In this document: positions 8,401 through 17,100 of the stretch, piece after piece
Layout: every line of letters starts with the position of its first letter
How positions within the stretch are numbered: the first letter of the stretch is position 1
NCBI GenBank assembly: GCA_030425705.1
Contig: JAUHZU010000001.1
Location: 310,001-374,000 of the forward strand
Length of the DNA: 64,000 nt
Origin: Phycisphaerae bacterium
GTDB lineage: Bacteria; Planctomycetota; Phycisphaerae; Phycisphaerales; Phycisphaeraceae
Reading direction: 5' to 3'
Program-made: the position numbers and the translations under genes
The notes under the pieces: model-generated
Databases searched by the model: none
What the model saw: the letters and a program-made list of their open reading frames with translations, nothing else
What the model was told of the DNA's origin: nothing

Positions 8401-10674
8401 GTCGACCCTGGCCCATCGGGCAGCTCGATCGCGTTCGACAACGGCACGCTCAACGTCGACTCCGCGCTGGTCTACAGCACACAGCTCACCGGTGCCGGCA
8501 CGGTCAACGCCGACTACTGGCTGATCTCCGGCGACCATGTCATCAGCGACTTCAGCACGCTGCCCACGCAGATCGTTTACGACCAGCTCCCCGGCCAGGC
8601 CGTCACTGTAAACCTCGCGTGGTCCGACCCAACCCGTGTCTTCGAATTCTTCGGCGTCGATGACGGCACGGTACTCGCCCACAACGGGTTCAGTGTCCAC
8701 AGCACGACCGGCTACCTCGCGTTCAACCCGGGCTCGGTAGCGGACTTCTCGATCAGCGGTGAGGCAACGGGCTGGATCGTTGATGAAGAACTCCGAGTTG
8801 GCTTTGGTGGCGACGGGGCGCTGAGCGTCCTGGACGGGGCGCAGTTGACGGCCAACCATCTGCATGTCGCCGACCAGCCAGGCTCGGTCGGGCACCTTAG
8901 GGTTGCCGGTGCGGGCTCGTCGGCCGTGGTCGAGCGGCTGCATGTTGGGCAGGCCGGCGTAGGCAATCTGAGCATCACCCACGGCGGGGAGGTTGCCGTG
9001 GCCTCGATGAACGGTTCGAGCAACGGGCAGCTGGTCTTTGCCGAGGTTACATCGGCCACCGCGACGGCGACGATCTCCGGGGCCGGGTCACGCCTTGACG
9101 CGGCGCTGGTACGCAGTGAGATCGGCGTCCACGGGGCGGCGCATGTCACGGTCGAGGACGGGGCGATCTTCGCCTCGGGGTACAACACCTACCTGGGCCT
9201 GGCGTACGACGGGCTGGGGCAGCTCGTTGTCGATGACGCGGTCTGGCTCGCGGATTTCGTGCTGATCGGTTTCGACGGCACGGGCACGGTCGAGCTGCGC
9301 AACGGCGCTTTCGCCACCGCCGGCACGGTCCGCTTAGGCTCGGAAAACGATACCGTGGTCGATGGCGTGCGTTACGCCAGCTCGGGGCACGCCGTTGTCC
9401 AGGGTGCAGGCACGACCTGGGACTTGATGTTCGACATGAATGTCGGCCGGCTGGGCAACGGCACGCTCAGCATCATCGAGGGCGGCGTGGTCAACAGCCG
9501 AAGAGGCTACATCACTTCCAACAGTACGACGCCGTCACACGTCACGGTCTCCGGGCCCGGCTCGGCCTGGCACATGACCGAGGACCTCTCGGTCGGGCCC
9601 GGCTCCACATCGTCGCTCGTGGTCGAGGCGGGCGGGCGGGTTGTGAACCGCGACACGCTGCTTTACGGCACGGCGGTTGTGGATGGGGCCGACTCCCTCC
9701 TACGCAGCGAAGACCTGGCGATGCAGTCCGGCGGGGTGTTGCAACTCGCAAACGGGGGGCAGGTCGAGCTGGCGGGCAACCTGATCCATCGCTCATCGGC
9801 CGGCATCCGCTTTACGTTCGGGGACGCGGGGCCCGGCCACATCACCGTGGCGGGAGACCTGAACCTCAACAGTGCAGGCTCGGTCTCTTTCGCCGGCGTG
9901 GACGGCGCGGGGCTGTCCCTGAGCGATCAGCTAACCCTGATCCAAGTCGGCGGGCAGCGTCTGGGCGCGTTCAACAACGCCTTCGAGCATCAGACTGTCG
10001 CGACACACAACGGCCTGGACCTGCTGCTGACCTACACGGCCGGCGGCGGGAATGATGTCGGGCTCATCACCGCGGTCACCGGCGACTTGGATGGCGATCA
10101 CCTGGCCGATGCCGCAGACCTGCGGGTCATCCTGGAGCACTGGGAACAATCGGTCACACCCGCCGATCGCGCCGCCGGTGACCTGAACGCTGACGGCCTC
10201 GTCAACGGTGAGGACCTTCTCCGCACCCCACAGGCGATCCTGGCGTTGGGCGCGCAATTGTCGATAGCCGAGGTGCCCGAGCAAGCGCCCGGGCCTTACG
10301 CGGGCATCGTTGAGGGCCAGACGCTGGTGCGGTACGACGGGGTCGACCTGCTGCTGACCTACCTCGCGGGAGACGGCGACGACATCGCGCTGACGACCGC
10401 CGTCACGGGCGACGCAGACGGCGACGGCGTGGCCGGCGTCACCGACCTGGACCTGCTACTCGCCAACTGGGGCGACACGGTGACGCCCAGCGAACGCGCG
10501 GCGGGCGACCTCGACGGCGACGGGCTCGTAGGGCAAGGGGACCTGGACCTGGTCATGGCGTACTGGGGCAACAACGGCCTCGCCGGGCCACAAGTCCCAG
10601 AGCCGTCAGGTGTTTTTGGGTTGCTCCCGCTCATGTACCTGACGCGCCGAATCAGAGCGACCACAACGTCTTAG
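5440..10674 (+). CDS. Giant autotransporter-like beta-helix surface protein with two dockerin modules and PEP-CTERM tail
   Basis: 1744 residues with a signal peptide (LVAAAALPLLVAANAQA). An AAGAGG ribosome-binding site lies about 10 bases before the start. The body is beta-helical repeats of the form G-G-x-V-x-V-x-G-x-G-S-x-W. A longer module of about 100 residues (AGTxNADxWLLxGDxTI, then LPxQI, Q-x-V-x-L-x-W and FGxDDGT) occurs three times, at about residues 190-290, 565-665 and 1000-1095. The C-terminal part carries two copies of a tail unit (DLLLTYxAGxGxD, TAVTGD) each followed by a dockerin with DxDGDG loops. It ends with VPEPSG, a hydrophobic run and RRIRATT, a PEP-CTERM signal. No type V translocator barrel is present, so autotransporter-like refers only to the passenger-style repeats. 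Probably co-transcribed with the preceding gene. Role most likely surface structure or adhesion. Confidence 0.82.
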   Translation: MTDAPMPARYPRRQRLVAAAALPLLVAANAQAEVQSTGYVSPNPLFVTAQDDLLVGSSFSIPGTLDITNGSVLASREGRLRGNGTYVRVHGVGSAWLMFGDLNLSGTGVPHLLIEAGGWVRNIDGEVYGATGSPGYVAVDGAGSVWDITGDLYVGGAPNVTSDGYVTITGGGVVNVAGGAFIGSSPNRTGYIAFDDGTLNTTWGLARIDDLRGAGTINADHWLLTGDYTLASAADLPSVVVLDERPGQNMTLNLGWSTPLDQLEVFGIDDGTLDLTNGLAVTSGLAHIGYSGGTTQGIVNVIGTGTVWSINNRLDLGGLGDGTLNIIGGGHVAHAGLDPIVGRAITIGVADGSTGTLLIEGPGSRLDAETSLELGGFGLGLNPGPGRGDMSVRAGGAAVAEGINLNHGLLHISGAGSTLELSGRLLVREAVAGTPAFESFALFENGASVSIDLLTLEGAGSLSELVLATGTGTSVTLTDRLVVGNNGDSAALRVADGAVLTTVSASIGLNTNSAPSSAITVTGTGSRLTVEEDLYIGHGGTGSLLISDGGRVEVGGLLILNQSVNTAFGITPITLDQGTLVLGTSNALYAEDVMGVGTVHANTWLLEGDHTITGFDDLPAQILVSQFEGQALTVNLSWIRNAGIDFQQFGVNDGSVTITDGMALRSSSGVVGYYAGSDASVTLTEPGTVWRVGGFTVGASGTGVLRIEDGTLLTAESSFMIGQSAGSSGTVVVSGPDAALSPTTDHRPVTTVGSFGTGLLRIENGAVFGPGSTFLGRNDGAVGELVVTGSGTTLTSTSTLFLGQDGTDGIGLLRVLDGAQVLYQSINVNGAGDLGSRVEIDGAGSSVQLQFGLHSEAISSDWLSITNGGTLVSHGLNRLYGGLLIDGSGSAWSVEGDLYLGDRYASSLDLTGGAVLTTHNAFIGQNRYSTSDARADVLVDGPDTLWSIEGNLTIGGTTGDNFAQPDIYRGTLTIANGGTVTATGAVLVDPGPSGSSIAFDNGTLNVDSALVYSTQLTGAGTVNADYWLISGDHVISDFSTLPTQIVYDQLPGQAVTVNLAWSDPTRVFEFFGVDDGTVLAHNGFSVHSTTGYLAFNPGSVADFSISGEATGWIVDEELRVGFGGDGALSVLDGAQLTANHLHVADQPGSVGHLRVAGAGSSAVVERLHVGQAGVGNLSITHGGEVAVASMNGSSNGQLVFAEVTSATATATISGAGSRLDAALVRSEIGVHGAAHVTVEDGAIFASGYNTYLGLAYDGLGQLVVDDAVWLADFVLIGFDGTGTVELRNGAFATAGTVRLGSENDTVVDGVRYASSGHAVVQGAGTTWDLMFDMNVGRLGNGTLSIIEGGVVNSRRGYITSNSTTPSHVTVSGPGSAWHMTEDLSVGPGSTSSLVVEAGGRVVNRDTLLYGTAVVDGADSLLRSEDLAMQSGGVLQLANGGQVELAGNLIHRSSAGIRFTFGDAGPGHITVAGDLNLNSAGSVSFAGVDGAGLSLSDQLTLIQVGGQRLGAFNNAFEHQTVATHNGLDLLLTYTAGGGNDVGLITAVTGDLDGDHLADAADLRVILEHWEQSVTPADRAAGDLNADGLVNGEDLLRTPQAILALGAQLSIAEVPEQAPGPYAGIVEGQTLVRYDGVDLLLTYLAGDGDDIALTTAVTGDADGDGVAGVTDLDLLLANWGDTVTPSERAAGDLDGDGLVGQGDLDLVMAYWGNNGLAGPQVPEPSGVFGLLPLMYLTRRIRATTTS

Positions 10675-10963
10675 CGCATGCTGCGCGGTTGACAGTGGCT
10701 CGTACATCGGTATCGGTCGTAGATCCATAGTGTCCCTTTTGACGCAAATCGATTGCCCATTCAGGGGTCAGGGGCGCGTTGCCGGGTAGCTGTTGGGTTG
10801 GTCTCAATCTCAGGTGCCGGCCCCAAAGCACAATCTTAGCCCCGCTTCGGTCCGCCAACTCAACTGGAGAGGGGGAAAGAGCGGTCCTTGAATTTGCGTA
10901 TTCGCAAGCCTTGGCTGAACATGCACCAAGTATCGTGTTCCTCTCTTATCGACGGACCCCATC

Positions 10964-12778
10964 ATGCAGATCCCCTCCACGCTGGGCGACCTTACTTCGC
11001 TGATCAACACCGCGAACGACCTGATGTTCCATGACGTGGTGATCTATATCCTCCTGGCGACCGGGGTGCTGTTCACGGTGTGGTCGGGCTTCGGCCAGTA
11101 CCGGGCGTTGACGCACGGGGTAGGCGTCATCCGCGGCAAGTACGACAGGAAGAACGACCCGGGCGCGATCAACCACTTCCAGGCGCTGTCCGCGGCGTTG
11201 TCGGCAACGGTTGGGCTGGGCAACATCGGGGGCGTCGCGTTGGCTGTCGCGCTGGGCGGGCCGGGCGCGGTGTTCTGGATGTGGGTCATCGGCGTGCTGG
11301 GGATGGCGCTGAAGATGACCGAGGTCACGCAGACCATGCTCTACCGCAACACAGACGACCCGGACAACCCGCACGGCGGGCCGATGTTTGTGCTCCGGGA
11401 CAGCCTGAAGAAGGTCGGGCTCGGGCCGCTGGGCTGGGTCCTCGGCTCGGTCTTCTGCATCACGTTGCTGACCTCGGCGATCACGGGCGGGAACATGTTC
11501 CAGGCCTGGAACGTCGCGGACACGACGCATACCTACTTCCCGACGGTCCCGAAGATCGCGGTGGGGATTGTGCTGGCCGTGGCGGTGGGCGCGGTGATCA
11601 TCGGGGGCATCCGCCGGATCGGGTCGGTCGCGGGCCGACTGGTGCCGGTGATGTGTGCGCTGTACCTGCTCGCGGCGGGGTATGTGCTGGCCCTGCACCT
11701 GGGCGACCTGCCGGGCTTGCTCATGCTGATCGTGCGCCACGGCCTGGGGCTGGAGCCGACGGCCTCGGCGTCGGGTGCGTTCGTCGGCGGGACGTTTGGG
11801 TACGCGGTGATGTTCGGCGTCAAGCGGGCGCTCTTCAGTTCGGAGGCGGGGCAGGGCTCGGCACCGATCGCGCATGCCGCGGCGAAGTGCGACGAGCCGG
11901 TCCGCGAGGGGGTCGTCGCCGGCCTCGAGCCGTTTATCGACACTGTCGTGGTGTGCACGCTCACGGCCCTGGTGATCCTCGCCAGCGGGGCCTGGAACCG
12001 CGGGCCGGAGGCGGCGTTCGCCGAGGACGTCCCGCTCGTGTTCACGCCGCCCGCCGACGCGGATGAGGGGGACCCACCGGCCTGGACGATCGCGGACACC
12101 CCGGTCCCCGAGCGCACGGCCGAGGCCAAGCGCATCACCGGGACCACCGGCTGGAACGCGGGGGAGGGCGTCTTCCTGCTGATCGAGGCCGACGACTCGG
12201 TGGATACTGGCGGCCGCCTGCACCGGCTGACCGGCGTGGTGAACGTGCCCGACGAGGGCGCGCCGTTCATCGCGTTCAGCCCCTATGTCGGCGACACGAA
12301 GCCGACGCTCGCGGGCCGCGGGCTCTACGCGGACTACGCCGGCTCGACGCTGACGGCCCACGCCTTCGACCGCGTCACGCCCGGGCTGGGCAAGTGGCTG
12401 GTTACGATCTCGATCTGGCTGTTCGCGATCTCGACCATGATCTCCTGGAGCTACTACGGCGAGCAGGGGGTCTACTTCATGCTTGGCGGCGTCCGCAAGC
12501 AGGTCGCCGAGCCGGTCATCATTGCCTACAAGCTCATCTACTGCCTGCTGATCATCGTCTCGACCATGCCATTCATCACGACCGACGCCGAGCTGGATAT
12601 GTGGACGACGCTGGGGCTGGGCGTCATGCTGGTCGCGAACATCCCGATCATGTGGGTGTTCGGGCACCAGGCGATGAAGGCCTATCACGCGTACATCGGC
12701 CGGCTGAAGCGCGGCGAATTCCCCACGCACGATGCGCCATCGATCGAGGACGTTGTGTCCGGTAAGGACGTGGAGTAG
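10964..12778 (+). CDS. Sodium:alanine/glycine symporter (AGCS family) with a large loop insertion
   Basis: 604-residue integral membrane protein of the AGCS family (TC 2.A.25), which imports alanine or glycine with Na+. The family signatures GLGNIGGVALAVALGGPGA (about residue 84), a conserved NPHGGPMFVL (about 135), a GSAPIAHAAAK segment and SWSYYGEQG (about 494) are all visible, and hydrophobic segments fill most of the rest. It is longer than the usual 440-540 residues because about 110-120 polar residues (about 345-470) are inserted before the last transmembrane block. The start ATG lacks a strong ribosome-binding site. It stands alone, with convergent amidohydrolase genes 18 bases downstream. 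Substrate is inferred from the family only. Confidence 0.88.
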   Translation: MQIPSTLGDLTSLINTANDLMFHDVVIYILLATGVLFTVWSGFGQYRALTHGVGVIRGKYDRKNDPGAINHFQALSAALSATVGLGNIGGVALAVALGGPGAVFWMWVIGVLGMALKMTEVTQTMLYRNTDDPDNPHGGPMFVLRDSLKKVGLGPLGWVLGSVFCITLLTSAITGGNMFQAWNVADTTHTYFPTVPKIAVGIVLAVAVGAVIIGGIRRIGSVAGRLVPVMCALYLLAAGYVLALHLGDLPGLLMLIVRHGLGLEPTASASGAFVGGTFGYAVMFGVKRALFSSEAGQGSAPIAHAAAKCDEPVREGVVAGLEPFIDTVVVCTLTALVILASGAWNRGPEAAFAEDVPLVFTPPADADEGDPPAWTIADTPVPERTAEAKRITGTTGWNAGEGVFLLIEADDSVDTGGRLHRLTGVVNVPDEGAPFIAFSPYVGDTKPTLAGRGLYADYAGSTLTAHAFDRVTPGLGKWLVTISIWLFAISTMISWSYYGEQGVYFMLGGVRKQVAEPVIIAYKLIYCLLIIVSTMPFITTDAELDMWTTLGLGVMLVANIPIMWVFGHQAMKAYHAYIGRLKRGEFPTHDAPSIEDVVSGKDVE

Positions 12779-12796
12779 GGGCCGCGTCCGTCCGCG

Positions 12797-14158
12797 TTAC
12801 TCCTCGGGCCGCTCCTGCGGGATCAGGCCGAGCTGGATGTAGCGTTCCCGGTAGAGCTCGTAGAGCTTGGTCTGTTTGTTGGTGAGGTCGATGTTCCGCC
12901 CGTCGACGAAGGCGGTCAGGATCGCCGAGCGAATCTCCATCGGGTTGCCGGTCGTGATCAGGAGGGTCGCGCGTTTGCCGGCTTCAAGCGAGCCGAGCTG
13001 GTCCCCGACGCCGATCGCACGGGCCATGTCGATGGTGATGGATTCGAGGGCACGCTCGGCGTCGAGGCCGTGCGCGACGGCGAGGGCGGCGGTAAACGGC
13101 AGGTTGCGCTGCTCGCTGGGGTCGTTGCCGTAGGCCAGGCACCAGTCCAGCCCCGCGGCCTCACACCGGGCGGGGAGCGTGAACGCGTCGTCGTACGGCG
13201 AGTCCTCGCGTTTCGGGAAACGGAAGGTCCCCGCGAGGATTACCGGGACCTGGTGCTCGTTCAGCAGCGACGCGGCGAGCGGCGCATCCCGCCCGCCGTG
13301 CACGATCGGCCGCAGCCCGCGCTCGACCGCCCAGCGGACCGAGGCGGTGATCTGGTCCACCTCGTGGGCCTGGATGACGACCGGCCGCTGGTCCCCACCC
13401 GCCGAAGGCAGCACGCCGAGCATCGCCTCCATCCGGATGTCCACCGGCTCGGTCGGGTCCGCGGCGCGGGCGTCCCGGTACGCCTCGGCCTGATCGAAGA
13501 GCGCGTCGATCTCGGCGATCGCCTCGTCACGCTCCCGGAGCTGCTCTGCATCGCTCTGGTCCATCCACCACGCCTGGATCGGGCGCATGTTCGGCCAGGT
13601 CATCATCAGCCCCGCGTCCCGGACCAGCGTCATGTCCTCCCACGTCCACCCCTCGCAGCTCATCACCGACGACCGGCCGGGCACACGACCGCCGCGCGGC
13701 GACGCGATAAACGTCAGCACCCCGCCGCTGCGCGCCACCGGGATCAGCGTCGAATCGGGGTTGACCGCGACCGCGGCGTAGACCTCCGGCGTCATGCTCC
13801 CCGCCTCGTTGTAGTCATCGGTGGCGCGGACCGCCTCGATCTCCTGCAGGCCAAGCGTCGACGGCCCGGCGATGAAGCCGGGGTAGAGGTGCAGCCCGCT
13901 CGCGTCGATCAGCTCGGTCCCTTCGCGGATGGCCAGGTCCGGTGCCCCCTCCCCGACCGCGACGATCAGGCCCTCGTCGAACAGCACATAGCCGGGCGCA
14001 TAGGTATTACCCGCCATCGTGTGGACGGTCGCGCCGAGGATCAGGACCGGGTGTGCCTGCGGCGGGGCGGTGGGCGTGAGGTCCTGCGCGTAGCTGGTCA
14101 GGCCGGCCAACAGCATGACCAGCAGGGCAAGGCAGAACGTGGTGATGGAGTTACTCAT
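12797..14158 (-). CDS. Secreted amidohydrolase-like protein lacking the HxH metal motif
   Basis: 453 residues, with a signal peptide (LALLVMLLAGLTSYAQ) and the overall plan of imidazolonepropionase-type amidohydrolases: an N-terminal beta part with HPVLILGATVHTMAG, a barrel, and the C-terminal GDQLGSLEAGKRATLLI block that marks the family. At the place where active enzymes have PGFIDxHxH this protein has PGFIAGPSTLG, so the first two metal ligands are missing. Histidines remain at IQAHEV and PIVHGG. It may be a non-catalytic partner of the larger protein encoded 35 bases upstream, with which it almost certainly forms an operon, or may bind metal differently. Substrate unknown. Confidence 0.8.
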   Translation of the reverse strand: MSNSITTFCLALLVMLLAGLTSYAQDLTPTAPPQAHPVLILGATVHTMAGNTYAPGYVLFDEGLIVAVGEGAPDLAIREGTELIDASGLHLYPGFIAGPSTLGLQEIEAVRATDDYNEAGSMTPEVYAAVAVNPDSTLIPVARSGGVLTFIASPRGGRVPGRSSVMSCEGWTWEDMTLVRDAGLMMTWPNMRPIQAWWMDQSDAEQLRERDEAIAEIDALFDQAEAYRDARAADPTEPVDIRMEAMLGVLPSAGGDQRPVVIQAHEVDQITASVRWAVERGLRPIVHGGRDAPLAASLLNEHQVPVILAGTFRFPKREDSPYDDAFTLPARCEAAGLDWCLAYGNDPSEQRNLPFTAALAVAHGLDAERALESITIDMARAIGVGDQLGSLEAGKRATLLITTGNPMEIRSAILTAFVDGRNIDLTNKQTKLYELYRERYIQLGLIPQERPEE

Positions 14159-14193
14159 GGCATCTGTCTCTGGGGGTCCGCGGTCTGCCGTGC

Positions 14194-17100
14194 CTAGTGG
14201 TTGTGGCCATGGTGGCCGCTGTGGTTGAGGTCGCGATAGGTCTCGCCGCAGTCGCCGCAGTGCCAGTGGGTGGCGTCCTCGCCGGACTCGAGCATGCGGA
14301 GGTAGTGGTTGCGGATGTTGGCCGCGCGGATCGCCTCGACCGAGCCCGGCTCGGGGTGCGTGCCTTCGGCATCGTGTCCGTCATGGTCCTCCTCGGCGGC
14401 GGGACGGTCAGGCCGGGGGTGCGCCTCGTCGAGGATGCGGTGGATCAGGCGCGAGCGTTCCTGTGCGATCCGTTCGCGGTGCGCGGCGTCCTGCTCGAGT
14501 GAGAAGTACTCGGCCGACTGGATGTACGTCGCCTCGCAGCGTGAAAAGGATGAGAGCGGGTCGCCGGACCAGATCACAAAGTCCGCGTCCTTCCCGGCTT
14601 CGAGCGAGCCCACACGGTCGGCGATGCCCAGCTGGATCGCGGGGTTGAGCGTGACGAACTTGAGGGCCTCGTGCGGGTCGACCCCGCCATAGCGCACGGC
14701 CTTGGCGGCCTCGGTGTTCATCCGCCGGGCCAACTCGTCCGAGTCGGAGTTGAAGCTGACGACCACACCGACCTCGTGCATCAGCGCCCCGTTGAACGGG
14801 ATTGCGTCCTGCACCTCGACCTTGTACGCCCACCAGTCGCTGAACGCGCTGGCCCCGAGTGAATGCCGGGCGATCTCGTCGGCGACCTTGTACCCCTCCA
14901 GCACGTGCTGGAAGGTCCCGATCGTAAAACCGAACTCTTCCGCCACGCGGCAGAGCATCAGGATCTCGTCCTGCCGGTAGCTGTGGCAGTGCACCAGCCG
15001 CTCGCCGGCCAGGACCTGTGCCAGGGCTTCCAGTTCGAGGTCCCGGCGTGGCGCATGGCCATCCCCGGCCCCGCCCTCAAAGGCCTCCCAGGCCGCGGCG
15101 TACTCGCGTGCCGCGATGAAACGGTCGCGGATCAGTGTCTCCACACCCATCCGTGTCTGCGGGTAGCGCGAGGTGTTCCGGCCCCAGTTGGACTGCTTCA
15201 CGTTCTCGCCCAACGCGAACTTGATGCCCGTGGGCGCGCCCTCGAAGCGCGTGTCCTCGGGGTGAAGCACGCCCCAGCGCAGCCGCTGCACGAGGTTCTG
15301 CCCGCCGATCGGGTTCGCCGAGCCGTGGAGACTGTTCACCGTGGTGACTCCGCCCGCGAGCTGGCGGTAGAAATCGACCGACCCGGGGTCCAGCGAGTCG
15401 CTGATGCGGACCTCGGCGGTGACGGCCTGGCCCGACTCGTTGATCCCGAAGCTCTCCAGCCCGGTGTGGCTGTGGCAGTCGATGAGGCCCGGCGTGATGT
15501 GTTTGCCCGACGCATCGATCTCGACCAGGCCGGCCGGCAGCGGGATGCCGCTGTCACGCACGCCGTCCGCCGGCCCGACATACAGGACCGTCCCGTCGGC
15601 CGAGGTCAGCAGCGCGCCGTCCTCGATGATGCCCTGCTCACCGCTGGTCCAGATGGTCGCGCCGGTGATGAGCATCGCGCGCTGAGCGGGCGGCTGATCG
15701 ACCGCGTAGGGGCCGAACGGGTAACGGATCTCTTCGGGGACGGCGATCGGGCCGTCGTCGGGGTCCTCCGCCTGGCCTTCTCCCCCCGCGGCCTGTGCCG
15801 CGGATACCTCATCGGCGTCTGCCTCGCCGGCTTCATCCCCTACGGCCTGTGCCCCCGCGGCGCCCGGGTGGTCCTGATCCGCTGCGTGGTCGTCGGGATC
15901 GGCTGGCTCCGGCTCCTCACGGACCGCGGTCCACTGGAACGCGGCACCGGCCGGGCTCATCCCTACGCCGGTCATGCGGTCCCCCTCGATCACGCCGGAC
16001 ATCAGGTAGCTGCTGCTGCCGTCGTCCTCGTCGTCGAGGATGAAGTGCAGCCGATAATGGTCGATCGATACGCCGCGGGCTCGGCCCTCCGCGTCGCCTT
16101 CGCTTGCCGTGATCTTCCTTCCATCGATCTCCAGCCGGATCACCAGATCGCCGACCCGCAGCGTCCAGTGCCCGTCGAAGTCGCCGTCGGTGTCGCGTTC
16201 GTTCTCATACCGCCGGCCGTCGACCCACACATCCAGGATCGTGGTGTCCTCCCCAAACAACGGGCCATCGGCGACGATGAGGCCTGCGATCTTGCCCGGT
16301 TCGATAGTGCCCAGCCGGTCGTCGACGCCTAGCAGCTCCGCGGGCCGGGTGGTCAGCATCGCGAGTGCGGTGTCGGCTTCGAGGCCGTGCCGCATCGCGT
16401 AGCGGACACGCTTGTAGAGCTGCGCGGGGTTGTCCAGGCCGTGCGTGGTGAGCGAGACGTGCAGGCCTGCGTCGTTGAACCGGCGTGGGTTGGTCGGCGC
16501 TTGCTCCCAGTTCATCAGGGTTTCCAACTCGGCCGCGTCTGCGGCCCCGACGGTGGACACGTCCGGTGCGTCGGGGAAGTCCAGCGGCAGGACCAGCCGC
16601 ACGCCGTCGCGCACCACCGCGTCGAATCGGCGGAACTCCATCCCCGAACCGACCACGACGACCGGTCGACTCAGCTCCCGCCCGAGCCCGCCGGCGCGGA
16701 GTGTGTCCAGCTCGTCGTCCGCCAGGATCAGCAGCGGCACCTCGGGGTCGGCCAGCGCGTCCAGGCAGTTGCTCGGTTCACTGAACGTGCCCCGCGCGCG
16801 TTCCGAGGCCTGCCAATCGGCATCCAGTACCGTCTGCCGGATCAGTGCCAGCGAACCCATGCCCGAGTTGGGGTAGCCCGAGCCCCGGACCGTGTCGAAG
16901 GCGACCGCATGGAACACCGATGCGCGGTAGACCGGCGGGGGGTCCTGGCTGGGGTCCTCGGCGGGCGCACCGAGACTGATCACCGCCGTCCCCCCGCGAA
17001 AGATGCCGCTGTCGGGCACGAGTCCCGCCGCGACAAAACCTTGCCGCCGCAGCGCAGCGCGTCCCTGCTCGGACAGCCCCGGCCCCGCGAGCACCGACCG

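Noticed and set aside
5440-10674. True type V autotransporter
   Set aside because: Passenger-type repeats are present but there is no C-terminal outer-membrane barrel; the end is a dockerin plus PEP-CTERM signal instead.
10946-12730. A 594-residue minus-strand open frame opposite the AGCS symporter
   Set aside because: Arg/His/Asp-rich composition with no domain, no ribosome-binding site and full overlap with a clear transporter; long antisense frames are expected at this GC content.
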